This document shows, one piece after another, positions 1 to 8,317 of a stretch of 21,463 nt of DNA (position 1 is the first letter of the stretch; each line of letters begins with the position of its first letter). Source of the stretch: a virus. The stretch is taken from positions 1 through 21,463 of IMG/VR virus record IMGVR_UViG_3300046812_000341; one strand, written 5' to 3'. The notes under the pieces were generated by a model. That model searched no databases and was not told the DNA's origin. It saw nothing but the letters and a program-made list of their open reading frames with translations. Made by a program: the position numbers and the translations under genes.

Positions 1-894
1 CGTCTGCACGCGCGGCAGAAGCAGATCACCGAAGCGCGACAGGTCGTCGTCCAACAGCTCCTTCAGAGGTGCCGCTTTGTCGTTCATCGTGCGCGTGACG
101 AGAATCTTCACCGCCGCCGCGTCCGCGATCGTACGGTGGAAGTCGTCCGGCACGCATGCCCACTCGGTCTGCCCAGCCGCGCGCACGTAGTCACCGGCGC
201 GAATCGTTGTCAGGTCGCCCGTGCCAGTGCACGCGAACGTGTTCGAACCGACAGTCGCGGGCTCGCCAACGAGCTGCGTCTCGTGCCATCCGCCCGGGCC
301 GATGACGTCGATCAAGTTGCCCGCGCCCACCATCAACGCCGAGGTCCCGTCCGGCTGGTAGTTGAGCAACGAAGCAGTCGTGCAGACGATCGTGCGCGTG
401 GCGAGGATGACCGACGTCACGAGCGCTGCAGTTCCCTGCGTCGGCGTCAGCCGGTTCGGACGCAAGTAGTAGTTGAGACGCAGCGACGGCTGCGAGCCGT
501 CAGGGTCTGGAAGCAAGTTGATCTGATCGCCGCGCATGCAGTAGCGATTCACGAGGCCCGTCTGCCCAGTGCCGAGCTCGTACAGATGCGCCTGCGCCTC
601 CGGCACCTCTTCGAGGTCGCGCCACTGCAGTGTGCTGTCGTCGGCGATTTGCAGGCGCTCGAGGCCGCCGGTGACCGCTCTATCCGGCATGCGGTAACGG
701 TCGGTGCCGGCGACGATCGGGATGATGAGTTGCTTGAGCCAGTAACCCTGATGCGAGCGCACGACCGCGCGCTCGTAGAGCTGCGAGAGCTGATCGTTCA
801 GCTCGTTGATGATCACGTTGTCCGTGAAGTCGACGCTCGTCGTTTCGAGAAACGCCGACAGACGCGTGCGCGCGATCATCTCGACGATGTTCAT
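1..894 (-). CDS. Head-tail connector/adaptor-like structural protein (partial, C-terminus off window)
   Basis: I translated the minus strand directly: an open frame of 298 codons starts at ATG 894-892 and runs through base 1 with no stop. The start overlaps the stop of the upstream gene as ATGA. The N-terminus is an amphipathic helical stretch (MNIVEMIARTRLSAF) followed by segments such as DRYRMPDRAVTGGLERL and LRLNYYLRPNRL. I associate this pattern with phage head-tail connector/adaptor proteins that follow the capsid gene (inference from memory of the family). Its place after terminase, portal, scaffold and capsid fits a completion protein between portal ring and tail. The opposite-strand 254-aa frame over the same bases looks like a shadow (Arg/Val-rich, no phage-like motifs). 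A tail or other head-completion protein is the main alternative. Confidence 0.7.
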   Translation of the reverse strand, partial: MNIVEMIARTRLSAFLETTSVDFTDNVIINELNDQLSQLYERAVVRSHQGYWLKQLIIPIVAGTDRYRMPDRAVTGGLERLQIADDSTLQWRDLEEVPEAQAHLYELGTGQTGLVNRYCMRGDQINLLPDPDGSQPSLRLNYYLRPNRLTPTQGTAALVTSVILATRTIVCTTASLLNYQPDGTSALMVGAGNLIDVIGPGGWHETQLVGEPATVGSNTFACTGTGDLTTIRAGDYVRAAGQTEWACVPDDFHRTIADAAAVKILVTRTMNDKAAPLKELLDDDLSRFGDLLLPRVQT

Positions 895-1265
895 CAGTAG
901 ATCTTCAGCTTCTTGAGCAGGTCTTCGTCGTCGTTCGGCCCGCCAACGGTGCGCTCTGGGTTGTAGACAACGCCGCCCTGCGCGAACGCGCCGTGACCGC
1001 CGTCGATGAGCTCGGGGTCTTGGTCGGTCTTCTCGTATCCGCCGCCGTCAGCGGCAGCGCCGACGAGCGAAAGCAACGGGCCGTAGTCGGCGCTCGACTG
1101 GTCAATCGCGCGTCCCTGCCGATACACGTCAGCGAGGTCGGTATGGCCGCCGAGCTGCTGCGCCTGGCGCTCCATCGCGCTGAGGTAGTTCTGGCGACGA
1201 GCCTCCTCCTGCTTCTTCTGGTTCGACAGGATCGAAGCAGCCGCCATGATGATGAGCGGCAGCAT
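894..1265 (-). CDS. Small helical phage protein of the head module, function unknown
   Basis: 123 aa. The N-terminus begins with a short hydrophobic run (LPLIIMAAASIL) followed by a charged, Gln-rich helix with QKKQEEARRQNYLSAMERQAQQ. After that comes a flexible Gly/Asp-rich C-terminal half ending in DEDLLKKLKIY. Its stop overlaps the start of the connector-like gene by ATGA, so the two are probably translationally coupled. It lies 2 bp after the Gly/Gln-rich gene. I do not recognise the family. Position suggests a minor virion or head-completion component, but a role cannot be read from the residues. Confidence 0.7.
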   Translation of the reverse strand: MLPLIIMAAASILSNQKKQEEARRQNYLSAMERQAQQLGGHTDLADVYRQGRAIDQSSADYGPLLSLVGAAADGGGYEKTDQDPELIDGGHGAFAQGGVVYNPERTVGGPNDDEDLLKKLKIY

Positions 1266-1267
1266 CG

Positions 1268-1924
1268 TCAGTACGTCCTACCGGGGATGATCGGCATGCC
1301 ACCGCGTGGCATCGCGAACGTGGAGCCCGCGCCCTGCGGCAGCGCGCCGCCGGTCGCTTGCGGGACGCCGCCCCACTGCGGCATCTGGAACCCGCCGCCC
1401 TGCGGAGCACCGCCTCGCGCGCCGGCAAAGCGCTGTGCGAGCTGCTGGATCGCGCCCTGCAGCCATTGGTTGCCCTGCATCCCGCCGCCTTGAGCTTGCT
1501 GGCCGCCGCCCCAGCCCTGCAGGAACGAAGGAGCAGCCGCCTGTTGCCCGCCGCCGCCGAAGCGCTGCATGAGCGCGCCCCAGTTCGGCATGCCCACCGG
1601 CGAGCCCTGACCTTGACCTGGTCCGCCAAGGATGCCGCCGGGCTGCGCGTTCTGTTGCTGCGGAGCCTGGAGCGACTGCGCCCACGGCGTCGCGCCGTTG
1701 CCGCCCGGCGCCATGCCCGGCATCAACCCGCTCCACGGCATCGGGCTCTGCTGGCCCGGCGTCGCGCCGGCAGTCTGCGGTTGCTGGAACGTGCGCTGGA
1801 ATGGATAGCTGACCGGCGCGCGCTGCGCGTTGGTGCCGCCTCCCATCCCGCCGTCGGTCGGCTTTGGAGCGCTCGGCTGCGCGGCTGGCTTGGTCTTCTC
1901 TTCTTCGTCGTTGAACGCAGCCAT
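1268..1924 (-). CDS. Gly/Gln/Pro-rich low-complexity protein downstream of the capsid gene
   Basis: 218 aa with a strong ribosome binding site (GGAGG, then ACATCTC, then ATG). After an acidic/basic start (MAAFNDEEEKTKPAAQ) nearly the whole protein is Gly, Gln, Pro, Ala, Met and Trp in irregular repeats such as GGGGQQAAAP and GWGGGQQAQGGG. It should be intrinsically disordered. There is no signal peptide or membrane segment. It follows the terminator behind the major capsid gene and precedes the connector genes, so a virion or assembly role is reasonable. The family is not recognised; function is open. The composition resembles the Pro/Gly-rich C-terminal tail of the portal protein in this same window. 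Confidence 0.75.
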   Translation of the reverse strand: MAAFNDEEEKTKPAAQPSAPKPTDGGMGGGTNAQRAPVSYPFQRTFQQPQTAGATPGQQSPMPWSGLMPGMAPGGNGATPWAQSLQAPQQQNAQPGGILGGPGQGQGSPVGMPNWGALMQRFGGGGQQAAAPSFLQGWGGGQQAQGGGMQGNQWLQGAIQQLAQRFAGARGGAPQGGGFQMPQWGGVPQATGGALPQGAGSTFAMPRGGMPIIPGRTY

Positions 1925-1937
1925 GAGATGTCCTCCA

Positions 1938-1984
1938 GGAAAATCAAAGCAGCCGTCAGCGGGTGCGATGCCGCTGACGGCTGC
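1938..1984 (-). terminator. Strong intrinsic terminator after the major capsid gene
   Basis: A perfect 14-bp inverted repeat, GCAGCCGTCAGCGG at 1949-1962 and CCGCTGACGGCTGC at 1971-1984, with an 8-nt loop. Read on the minus strand it is followed at once by TTTGATTTTC. It begins 7 nt after the capsid stop codon (1992-1994) and ends just before the ribosome binding site of the next gene. This is a textbook intrinsic terminator. It could let capsid mRNA be made in excess over the downstream genes. Confidence 0.92.
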
Positions 1985-1991
1985 AGAGTCG

Positions 1992-3293
1992 TTACGGTTG
2001 GCGGCTCACGCCGCTGCTCGGCAGGATGTTGTTGAAGAACCCGCAGCGGTACGGCATGCGCAGCACCGGCGCTTGATTGCTCAAGCAGCGGATTTGGCAG
2101 CCGGCGTTGCTCGGTAGCTCGAGGAAGAACCAGTCTTGGCCCTCACCGCGGAACGTGATGTCAGTCGAGCCGACACGCTTTCCGTTCATCGGCGAGAAGA
2201 ACATCGCCTGCCCTTCCTTCATGTACTTGTGAAGGGCGACGTCGACCTTGCCGGCCGGGCTCTTGTACTCGAGGTTGTTTGTGCCTTGGCGACGAACCTC
2301 GTCACCGTTGCCGGTGAAGCGTTGCAACGCATCCGCTTCCTCTGCGAGATCGGCAAAGCCGCCCGGCGCGAAGAACGCTTTGCCGCCCGTGTCGAGGCCG
2401 TTCGAGAACAGCTTCGACATCGCGTAGAGGATCTTCGAGCGCGTGGGCGCAGCCGAACCGAACGTGATGTTCGGCACCTTCCACATCGGAAACTGGTTCG
2501 CCGGAATGCCGAAGATCGTGCCGGCGTTCGTGCAGATGGCTTCGATGCCGATGCACGTCTTGCCCTGCCAGCCGGTCGGGATGAGCCGATCACCAGCGAC
2601 CGGCGTGTAACCGCCGCCGCTGCCGCCAGCGCCCACGCCCGTCAGCGTGATCGTGCGTAGGTCGGGGTTGACCGCCGTGACGATCGCCTTCGACGCGTTG
2701 ACCGTGACGCCCGCGGTGGCGATGACGTCCACCTGCGCGTTGATCATGTTGTTCCAGATGCCAGCGGCCCAGGAAGCAGCAGTGATCGTGATCGTTGCGC
2801 CGGCCGTGATCGTGCCGCCCGTGATGGGCGTGGTCACAACGCCGATGTCGCACGCGATGGTGCCGGTGTTGCCGCAGCCGTAGAGCAGCGACAGCTCGCG
2901 GTAGAACTCCATCGACTGCATCAGCAGCGAGGTCTTGAGCTCGAACGCGGTCTTGAACGCGTTGCCCGCACGACCGTCGCCGGCGCCGTTGCGGCCCTTG
3001 AACGTGACATCGTACGGGATGTTGCCGACCATCGCCAAGGTCGAGCCGTCGAGCGTCGCGTTCTTCAGCACCGAGTCGATCGCGCTGTTCAGCGCGAACG
3101 CAGTGCCCGTGTTGTCAGCCGTCTGGCCTTGCTCGAGCGAGACGACGACGGGGAAGTTGAATGCCTGGCCGGGGCGCTGGTCTTGCGGAACGAACTGAAA
3201 GAAGTCCGCAATCGTGTTCTCCTCCGGCAGAGGATTCGTGAAAATGCCGTATGTTTGCTTGTAGTTAGGTAGCCAGTTCGCGAGTGAACTCAT
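1992..3293 (-). CDS. Major capsid protein (coat), P22-like size and placement
   Basis: 433 aa, close to the 430 aa of P22 coat. The N-terminus (NWLPNYKQTYGIFTNPLPEE, then DQRPGQAFNFPV) resembles phage capsid N-arms. A helical spine-like stretch (FKTAFELKTSLLMQSMEFYRELSLLYG) lies near residues 115-140. Residues about 150-240 are Thr/Val/Gly/Ala-rich and beta-prone, which could be an inserted domain like the P22 I-domain (inference). The C-terminal half contains a typical capsid pattern with aromatic and Arg residues. The gene lies downstream of the scaffold and an 80-aa gene, and it is followed by a strong terminator, as expected for a highly expressed coat gene. The ATG at 3293 has only a weak ribosome binding site (GGTG). 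Identification rests on order, size and pattern. Confidence 0.82.
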   Translation of the reverse strand: MSSLANWLPNYKQTYGIFTNPLPEENTIADFFQFVPQDQRPGQAFNFPVVVSLEQGQTADNTGTAFALNSAIDSVLKNATLDGSTLAMVGNIPYDVTFKGRNGAGDGRAGNAFKTAFELKTSLLMQSMEFYRELSLLYGCGNTGTIACDIGVVTTPITGGTITAGATITITAASWAAGIWNNMINAQVDVIATAGVTVNASKAIVTAVNPDLRTITLTGVGAGGSGGGYTPVAGDRLIPTGWQGKTCIGIEAICTNAGTIFGIPANQFPMWKVPNITFGSAAPTRSKILYAMSKLFSNGLDTGGKAFFAPGGFADLAEEADALQRFTGNGDEVRRQGTNNLEYKSPAGKVDVALHKYMKEGQAMFFSPMNGKRVGSTDITFRGEGQDWFFLELPSNAGCQIRCLSNQAPVLRMPYRCGFFNNILPSSGVSRQP

Positions 3294-3471
3294 CGGTCAC
3301 ACCAAAAACGTGAGGGGGATCCCTCTGCGCCTTCGATTGCCGGTGGCCGTCTGCACGCTGGCTTGGTCGACCGCTGAGCCCTGATGTCAGGGTCTGCGGG
3401 ACTGCCGAGCGCCGACGGGCGGTTCTACTCGAGCGAGGTTGATACGATCGTGATGACCAAAGATTTTGTGG
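3294..3471 (-). promoter_or_regulatory. Capsid-gene leader with three short dyads
   Basis: 178 nt without a convincing gene. It holds CCCTGA-TG-TCAGGG at 3379-3392, a perfect 6-bp dyad. Near the capsid start on the minus strand is GAGGG-ATCC-CCCTC followed by ACGTTTTTGG, a terminator-like or processing hairpin. Next to the upstream gene is GACCA...TGGTC around 3453-3476. A TTGACC hexamer is present there, but no matching -10 box. This is the largest gap in the head operon, so control of capsid expression here is likely (inference). Confidence 0.45.
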
Positions 3472-3714
3472 TCAAGACTGCAGTGGCGCGTTTGCGAGTG
3501 TCACCGTGACGATTGTGCCGTCGCCGTCGATCCGGAGCGCCTCCGGCCGAAAGCTGGCGAGGGTCGCGAGGTCGACGATGAGCGGCCCGTCGTGCTCGAG
3601 CGCGAACGCGTGCAAGAGCGCTGACATGGTCCGATTGCGCTTCTGCAGCTCGAGCACCTGCTCGGCGAGCGCGCGCTTCGAGTAGTAGGCCGCGCGGGTC
3701 TGTAGGACGCTCAT
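3472..3714 (-). CDS. Small protein between scaffold and capsid genes, function unknown
   Basis: 80 aa, starting MSVLQTRAAYYSKRALAEQV, with a likely coiled coil over the first 30 residues (YYSKRALAEQVLELQKRNRT). A compact C-terminal part with alternating hydrophobics follows (LRIDGDGTIVTVTLANAPL), suggesting two or three beta strands. The start overlaps the scaffold stop as ATGA. Small genes at this position sometimes encode head decoration or assembly helpers, but no family is recognised. Confidence 0.7.
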   Translation of the reverse strand: MSVLQTRAAYYSKRALAEQVLELQKRNRTMSALLHAFALEHDGPLIVDLATLASFRPEALRIDGDGTIVTVTLANAPLQS

Positions 3715-4949
3715 CCGAGGCCGTGCCTCTTGATGAAGTCGGACGGCCGCCGGCCCTCGCCGCGCCCGGTGGCGCCTTGTCCTTGGCCCATGACCGAACC
3801 CATCACGAGCTGCGGGCGCGAGCCTGGCGCCAGCCGGCGCGGTCCGAGCGGGTAGGCCGGACGTGCTTGCTGTTGCGGTTCCGGCGCCTCGAGCTGCTGC
3901 ATCGCGTTGCGACCGGCCGGCATCTGGCCGGCGTTGATCTTCGCGAGGTCGGCGAGAAACTCCTTGGTCGCGATCGCGGCGTCGTTCACGCGCTGCGGCG
4001 TCACCTCGCCGTCGCCGCAGAACGCTTGCAGCTGCTGCAAGAACGTCTGTTGCGCGAGCGGGTATGCACCGATGCCGTGCGCGCGGAAGGCGCGCGGCAT
4101 GAGCTGCTCGATCTGCTTGGCCACGTGCATCGTCGCGGGGTCGGGACCTGCCTGCTGCTGCACCTGCATCTGCTGCTGGCGCATCTGCGCCTGCATCTGC
4201 ATCTTCTCGGCGCGTTCTTGCTGCATGTGGTCGTACAGCTGGCGCTCACGCGGCGGCAAGCGGTTATACGCAACGCGTTCTTCGGCCCAGCCGTACGCCG
4301 CGCGCATGAAACTCTCTTCGAGCCCCAGCATCTTGAGTCCGGCGCGCAGCTGCGCGGGGTCGCGCCACTCCATGTTCCGCGCGCGCTCGAGGTTCAGCAC
4401 ATGCTGTGCCTGGTCGCGTAGCGCGTGCGCCTCCTGCAGTTTGCGCGAGTAGTCGGCGCGCCGCTGGTAGCCCTCCTTCACCTCCTCGAGCGGCACCTCG
4501 CGCGTCTCGCCGTTGATCGTCACTTCGACGGGAAGCCCCTTGAGCTCCTCGAAGGGAAACCGCCCGTCTTCGATCGCGGTCTGTATCCTCCCCAATACCT
4601 CCTGCCGCTGGGCCTCGTAGGCGGCCATGTCGACGGGCTCTCCCGTCTCGGGGTCGTAGAGCTGCTCGGGCTGGGCGTTGGGGTCAGCGAGCGGGTTGTC
4701 CGCGTCCACCGGCGCGTTGCGCGGGTCGATCGCTGGTTGCTCGAGGTCGCCGCGCGCTGCGCGGTCCTGCGTGCGCGGCTGAGCATCGCCCCATGCCTGC
4801 GACTCGCGCGGGGCGTAGGTCTGGCCACTGCTCTCGCTTCCACCGCCTTCGATGAAGCTCGAGAAGTTGCTGGGACGCGCCGCGGGCGCGCCTGACTGGC
4901 CGCCTGACGGCACGTTCGTGACTGCTGCTCCTGCGACAGGTGCTTCCAT
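3711..4949 (-). CDS. Capsid scaffolding protein
   Basis: 412 aa with a disordered, acidic N-terminal third and a Gln/Met-rich coiled-coil centre (repeats of QMQAQMRQQQMQVQQQ near residues 250-265). A basic C-terminus ends in DFIKRHGLG. The segment VTINGETREVPLEEVKEGY followed by QRRADYSRKLQEA near residues 145-175 is a pattern I associate with phage scaffold proteins. Scaffolds are typically helical, acidic, placed between portal and coat, and have a basic C-terminal helix that binds coat protein; all of these fit. The ribosome binding site AAGGA lies 7 nt before the ATG. No protease domain is visible. Confidence 0.82.
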   Translation of the reverse strand: MEAPVAGAAVTNVPSGGQSGAPAARPSNFSSFIEGGGSESSGQTYAPRESQAWGDAQPRTQDRAARGDLEQPAIDPRNAPVDADNPLADPNAQPEQLYDPETGEPVDMAAYEAQRQEVLGRIQTAIEDGRFPFEELKGLPVEVTINGETREVPLEEVKEGYQRRADYSRKLQEAHALRDQAQHVLNLERARNMEWRDPAQLRAGLKMLGLEESFMRAAYGWAEERVAYNRLPPRERQLYDHMQQERAEKMQMQAQMRQQQMQVQQQAGPDPATMHVAKQIEQLMPRAFRAHGIGAYPLAQQTFLQQLQAFCGDGEVTPQRVNDAAIATKEFLADLAKINAGQMPAGRNAMQQLEAPEPQQQARPAYPLGPRRLAPGSRPQLVMGSVMGQGQGATGRGEGRRPSDFIKRHGLG

Positions 4950-4958
4950 GATCGGTCC

Positions 4959-7094
4959 TTACGCCGCCCGTGGCGGCTGGTTCTGAAGGTTCGCGCCCGG
5001 TGGCGGGCTTGCGTCTGTGGGCAGCTTCACGCCGCTCGGATCGCGGCCTGCCGGCGCGTTGCCACTCGGCGGGCCACCGGGAGGTGGTGGCGCAGACGGT
5101 CCGCCCGCACCGGCCCCCGCAGCTGGCGGCGGCGGTGCTCCCATCATCATCGACATCTGCATCTGCCAAGTAGGCGAGCCGGGGATGGGAGGCGGCAGCG
5201 GGATGTTGAGCAGCGTCGCGAGGCGCGGGTCGATGTTCTGCCACGCTTCGATGTGCGACATGATGTGCTGCAGCACGCCGCCGACGAGGTTGCCGTCCGC
5301 GTTGTCTTGCGCGCTGAGCTTCTCGAGGAGAGCCCAGTGCTCCATCACGTGCTTGAACGGGTTGTCTCCAGCACCGACCTGCACCTCTTGGGTATTGCCG
5401 TTGCTGAGCTGCTCGTTCTCCCAAACGACGCGCAGGTCGCGCGATCGGCTGTCGTCCGAGTAGCCAGACCAATCGCCGGTGGTGAGCCCGCGCAGCACTG
5501 CGTCGCGCTTCTCGGGCTCGACGTCTTTCAGCGCTTGGAACATCTCGAAGCGACCCGCTTGCGAGCGGAGCATGGGGTTCGCGGTTTCTACTCGCACCTT
5601 ACGAACGCCGCTGACTGACTGCTTCGTGAACTCCCGCAGATACGGGCGCTCCGAGACTCCTGCGACCTCGACCAGGAACGGCGCGGTCGAGAACGACCGC
5701 ACCATGTCGAGCATCATGTTCGCCATGCGCTCGCGGAAACCATCGAGTGCGGCCTGACGCGCGCTTTGGAACTCGATGGCGATCGAGTGGAAGAGCGCCG
5801 CCATCTGGCCGCTCTTGATGTTGTCGCTCGGGTTGCCGCGCGCGACGCTGTTGAGACCGCTGATGCTCTGATGCCGCGCGTGCAGGTACTCGATGAACCA
5901 CTTCACCGACTCAGGCATGCTCGCGTAGTTGAGCGCCGTCGGCGGGTCGCTGCCGGGTGTCTTCGCGAGCGCGCGCAGGCCCATCGCGATCATCGACGCG
6001 TCGAGCTCGCTGCCCTTGTCGTAGACGATCGTGTTGCGCCCGAACGTCGACAGGTTGCTCGCGGTGTCCGAGCAAAGCTGGTCGATCATCTCTTGGATGC
6101 TGATGAGGTCCCACGAGTCGGCGTAACCGAACGCACTGCCGATGAACCGGCCGGCGCACAGATCGATCAGCGGTGTGCCTTCGGGCACGGGGCACGCGTC
6201 ATCCCAGAGCACCGAGGTGCCGCAGTATCCGAGGTAGCGGCCGTTGGGCATGGCGCGGCAGCGCGGGTGATAGAAGTGCTTGACGATGCAGTCGTCTTCG
6301 TCGTCGGGCCGGAAGTCGTGACCGAACAGGCGCTCGATGCAGTACTCGTCGAGCCCGGCCGTCGAGAGAATCTCCTCGGACTGGTCGGGGTAGGTCGCGG
6401 CGATCTCCCACTTGCTCGCGCGCTCACGCACGATGCTCCACGCGTCGGCGCGCACGCTCGGATCGAGCGCCACGTCCCACGGCGCGCACACATCGACGAA
6501 CGGCGCGCCTGACTTCGTCGTCTGCGGCATCTGCGCCGGCTGACCATCGGGGCCCATCACAGGCTGTCCATCGGCGCCCGTCACGGGCTGCATGGTCTTG
6601 ACGTCGTCGCCACCCTCGAAGTCCCAGCGCAGGTGCCCATACGCGGCGCCGAAGACGCCTTCGGCCTCGAGCACCTCGCGCTCCTTCGCTTCGCCGAGCG
6701 CCTTTTTGTAGAGGTACTCGACGATGGAATCGGCGATCTCGACGCTTGCGAGCGCGTCGTGGTCGCTGTTGAGCACGAGGCACTGGAAGGCAGGGCGGTC
6801 GCCGAGCGCGATCACGTTCTGCTGCTTGATGAAGCTGCGAACCTCGTTGATGCGGAAGCGCGTGAACTCGGCTTCCGGACCAACGCGCGCGGTGGTCTGC
6901 GTCGCGAGGTCGGTCGGGTTCGACGGGTCGGTGCCGTAGTACTGCGCCCACGCGATGGACCACATGCTCTTCAGGCCGCGACGTTCGGCGGCGGAGAAGT
7001 AGCGGCGTTCCTTGTCCTGGAGAACGTCGACGAGCTCCTGCGCGGGAAGAGCTGCCCAATACGTGTAGGTCGATTCGGAGTTGCCGTCTGGCAT
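4959..7094 (-). CDS. Portal protein
   Basis: 711 aa, near the length of the P22 portal (725 aa). The mid-region has long helices consistent with a portal stem and wing. One is around residues 385-410, where LHARHQSISGLNSVARG and a DNIKSGQMAALFHS segment occur; the latter is typical of portals that sample helical ring contacts. A further helix follows with ARQAALDGFRERMANMMLDM. The last 70 residues are Pro/Gly/Ala-rich and probably disordered. The portal forms the dodecameric DNA gate at one capsid vertex and docks the terminase. Gene order terminase-portal-scaffold-capsid supports the call. The start at ATG 7094 has a weak ribosome binding site. Confidence 0.85.
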   Translation of the reverse strand: MPDGNSESTYTYWAALPAQELVDVLQDKERRYFSAAERRGLKSMWSIAWAQYYGTDPSNPTDLATQTTARVGPEAEFTRFRINEVRSFIKQQNVIALGDRPAFQCLVLNSDHDALASVEIADSIVEYLYKKALGEAKEREVLEAEGVFGAAYGHLRWDFEGGDDVKTMQPVTGADGQPVMGPDGQPAQMPQTTKSGAPFVDVCAPWDVALDPSVRADAWSIVRERASKWEIAATYPDQSEEILSTAGLDEYCIERLFGHDFRPDDEDDCIVKHFYHPRCRAMPNGRYLGYCGTSVLWDDACPVPEGTPLIDLCAGRFIGSAFGYADSWDLISIQEMIDQLCSDTASNLSTFGRNTIVYDKGSELDASMIAMGLRALAKTPGSDPPTALNYASMPESVKWFIEYLHARHQSISGLNSVARGNPSDNIKSGQMAALFHSIAIEFQSARQAALDGFRERMANMMLDMVRSFSTAPFLVEVAGVSERPYLREFTKQSVSGVRKVRVETANPMLRSQAGRFEMFQALKDVEPEKRDAVLRGLTTGDWSGYSDDSRSRDLRVVWENEQLSNGNTQEVQVGAGDNPFKHVMEHWALLEKLSAQDNADGNLVGGVLQHIMSHIEAWQNIDPRLATLLNIPLPPPIPGSPTWQMQMSMMMGAPPPPAAGAGAGGPSAPPPPGGPPSGNAPAGRDPSGVKLPTDASPPPGANLQNQPPRAA

Positions 7095-7182
7095 GTGCGA
7101 TCACCACGCCGCGAGGGCGGCGGAGCTGTCCGGTCCATCTGCGAGCCACGCGCGATCGCACACGCGCGCGGCCCAATCGGTG

Positions 7183-7407
7183 TCAGGTCGAGGTGGCGAC
7201 GATGCCCTTTCGAATCCAGTCGACGCACTCCGCGAGCTTCACGCGGGCGTGGTCGTATTCGGCGGTGCGCACGGCGCGCGACTCGAGCGCCGGGAGAAGC
7301 GCCGTCAGTTCGGCGAGCAGCTCATCGTCACTCGGCGCACGCGTGATGACTGCCAGCGGCACGGCCTCGGCTTCGAGCGGGGGCGGTGGTTCGGTCTTCT
7401 TGGTCAT
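7183..7407 (-). CDS. Small acidic helical protein upstream of portal, function unknown
   Basis: 74 aa from ATG 7407. The longer frame upstream is not needed: AAGGAG sits 6 nt before this ATG, and the extra residues are Arg-rich and shadow-like. The N-terminus is Pro/Glu-rich (TKKTEPPPPLEAEAV), followed by a helical part with DDELLAELTALLPALESRAV and ending CVDWIRKGIVATST. No family is recognised. An 88-nt gap to the portal start contains only a small GC dyad (around 7112-7127). Confidence 0.75.
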   Translation of the reverse strand: MTKKTEPPPPLEAEAVPLAVITRAPSDDELLAELTALLPALESRAVRTAEYDHARVKLAECVDWIRKGIVATST

Positions 7408-7421
7408 GTCGTTCTCCTTGG

Positions 7422-7916
7422 TCACACGAACCCGAGCCGCAGCACGTTGGGCGTGCCGATGTGCACGCGCGGCGCGATCGGGGTGCAAGCTTTTGCGAGG
7501 TCGGTCTGGAACGAGTCGCGCATCAGCTCGCCGCCGAACGCGTCCCATTCGTCTGCGCGGCCGCGCCAGTGGTCGGCTGTCTTCACCGGCCGGCACTCGC
7601 GCACCTCGGTGATCAACTCGACCGGCTTGCGACGCGTCACGCGCGGGGCGCCGTGGCTGTCGCGATCGTAGACTTCGAGGCTCGAGCGGTCCTCACCGCG
7701 GATGACCGGGATGATCGTCGCTCGCTCGGTGAGCCGCATCAGCGGCAGCTCGCGCACCGGCTTGCCGCGTGTATTCGGGTAGGTGGCCTTGAGCCACGCG
7801 CTCGCGATCGACAGCTCGTAGGGGTCGTCGATGCAAAGGAAATACGTTTGCTCGTCGTGGGTCTGTGGCGTTGGCGCGCTGTCTGGCGTGCGTCGCGCTG
7901 CTGCTGCGTCACTCAT
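7422..7916 (-). CDS. Conserved-looking phage protein, function unknown
   Basis: 164 aa, beginning MSDAAAARRTPDSAPTPQ. The ATG at 7916 overlaps the stop of the membrane-protein gene as ATGA, which fixes the start. A flexible N-terminus is followed by a compact region (TYFLCIDDPYELSIASAWL ... LPLMRLTERATIIPVIRGED). The C-terminal half is rich in charged and aromatic residues (KTADHWRGRADEWDAFGGEL) and ends APRVHIGTPNVLRLGFV. No motif is recognised. Its place between terminase and portal suggests a packaging- or head-associated accessory. Confidence 0.75.
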   Translation of the reverse strand: MSDAAAARRTPDSAPTPQTHDEQTYFLCIDDPYELSIASAWLKATYPNTRGKPVRELPLMRLTERATIIPVIRGEDRSSLEVYDRDSHGAPRVTRRKPVELITEVRECRPVKTADHWRGRADEWDAFGGELMRDSFQTDLAKACTPIAPRVHIGTPNVLRLGFV

Positions 7917-8317
7917 GGTCTGAACCTCGGTTGTCCTGTGCGGCTGGGCGCGATGAACGCCGCCGCCGCCTGTGTTTTCATGGAAGCCACTTCGCTCAGC
8001 ACCTCTTTGCCGAGCGTTGCAACCTCTGACTTCAGCTTGTCCTCGAGCTGCGCCACTCGGACGAGCAGGTTCTCGTGGCTGATGAGCACGTTGTCGACGC
8101 GCTGCGTCACCTCGCCGAGCTTGGTCGTCGTGTTCGCGTCGAGCAGTTCGAGCGCAAGAATGCGCTGCTCGGTCGCGCGCTCGTAGCCCTGGAACTTGTC
8201 CTGCAGATCGTTCTTGCGCCGGTAGCCGCGCATCCACTCGAGGAAGCAGTAGGCGATGACGCCGACGCTGGCGGCGGCGGTGAGACAGACGGCGATGGTG
8301 GATGGAAGGTCGGTCAT
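7913..8317 (-). CDS. Membrane-anchored coiled-coil protein
   Basis: 134 aa from ATG 8317, which overlaps the preceding stop as ATGA. One N-terminal membrane helix (STIAVCLTAAASVGVIAYCF, residues about 5-24) is followed by a positive patch (MRGYRRK). By the positive-inside rule the long C-terminal part is then cytoplasmic. That part is a long heptad-like helix (KLGEVTQRVDNVLISHENL, then RVAQLEDKLKSEVATLGKEV). An i-spanin would also have one helix plus a coiled coil, but the charge pattern argues against a periplasmic coil. Holin, spanin or tail-fibre-type functions cannot be assigned. Confidence 0.72.
   Translation of the reverse strand: MTDLPSTIAVCLTAAASVGVIAYCFLEWMRGYRRKNDLQDKFQGYERATEQRILALELLDANTTTKLGEVTQRVDNVLISHENLLVRVAQLEDKLKSEVATLGKEVLSEVASMKTQAAAAFIAPSRTGQPRFRP

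Noticed and set aside
136-900. 254-aa plus-strand frame
   Set aside because: Opposite to the connector-like gene, Arg/Val-rich and without motifs; the minus frame has a clear start overlap and phage-like sequence.
4684-5472. 262-aa minus-strand frame
   Set aside because: Spans the portal/scaffold junction in another frame; Arg/Ala-rich shadow.
7913-8317. Spanin (Rz-like) call for the coiled-coil membrane protein
   Set aside because: Positive residues follow the helix, placing the coil in the cytoplasm; no lysin or o-spanin next to it.
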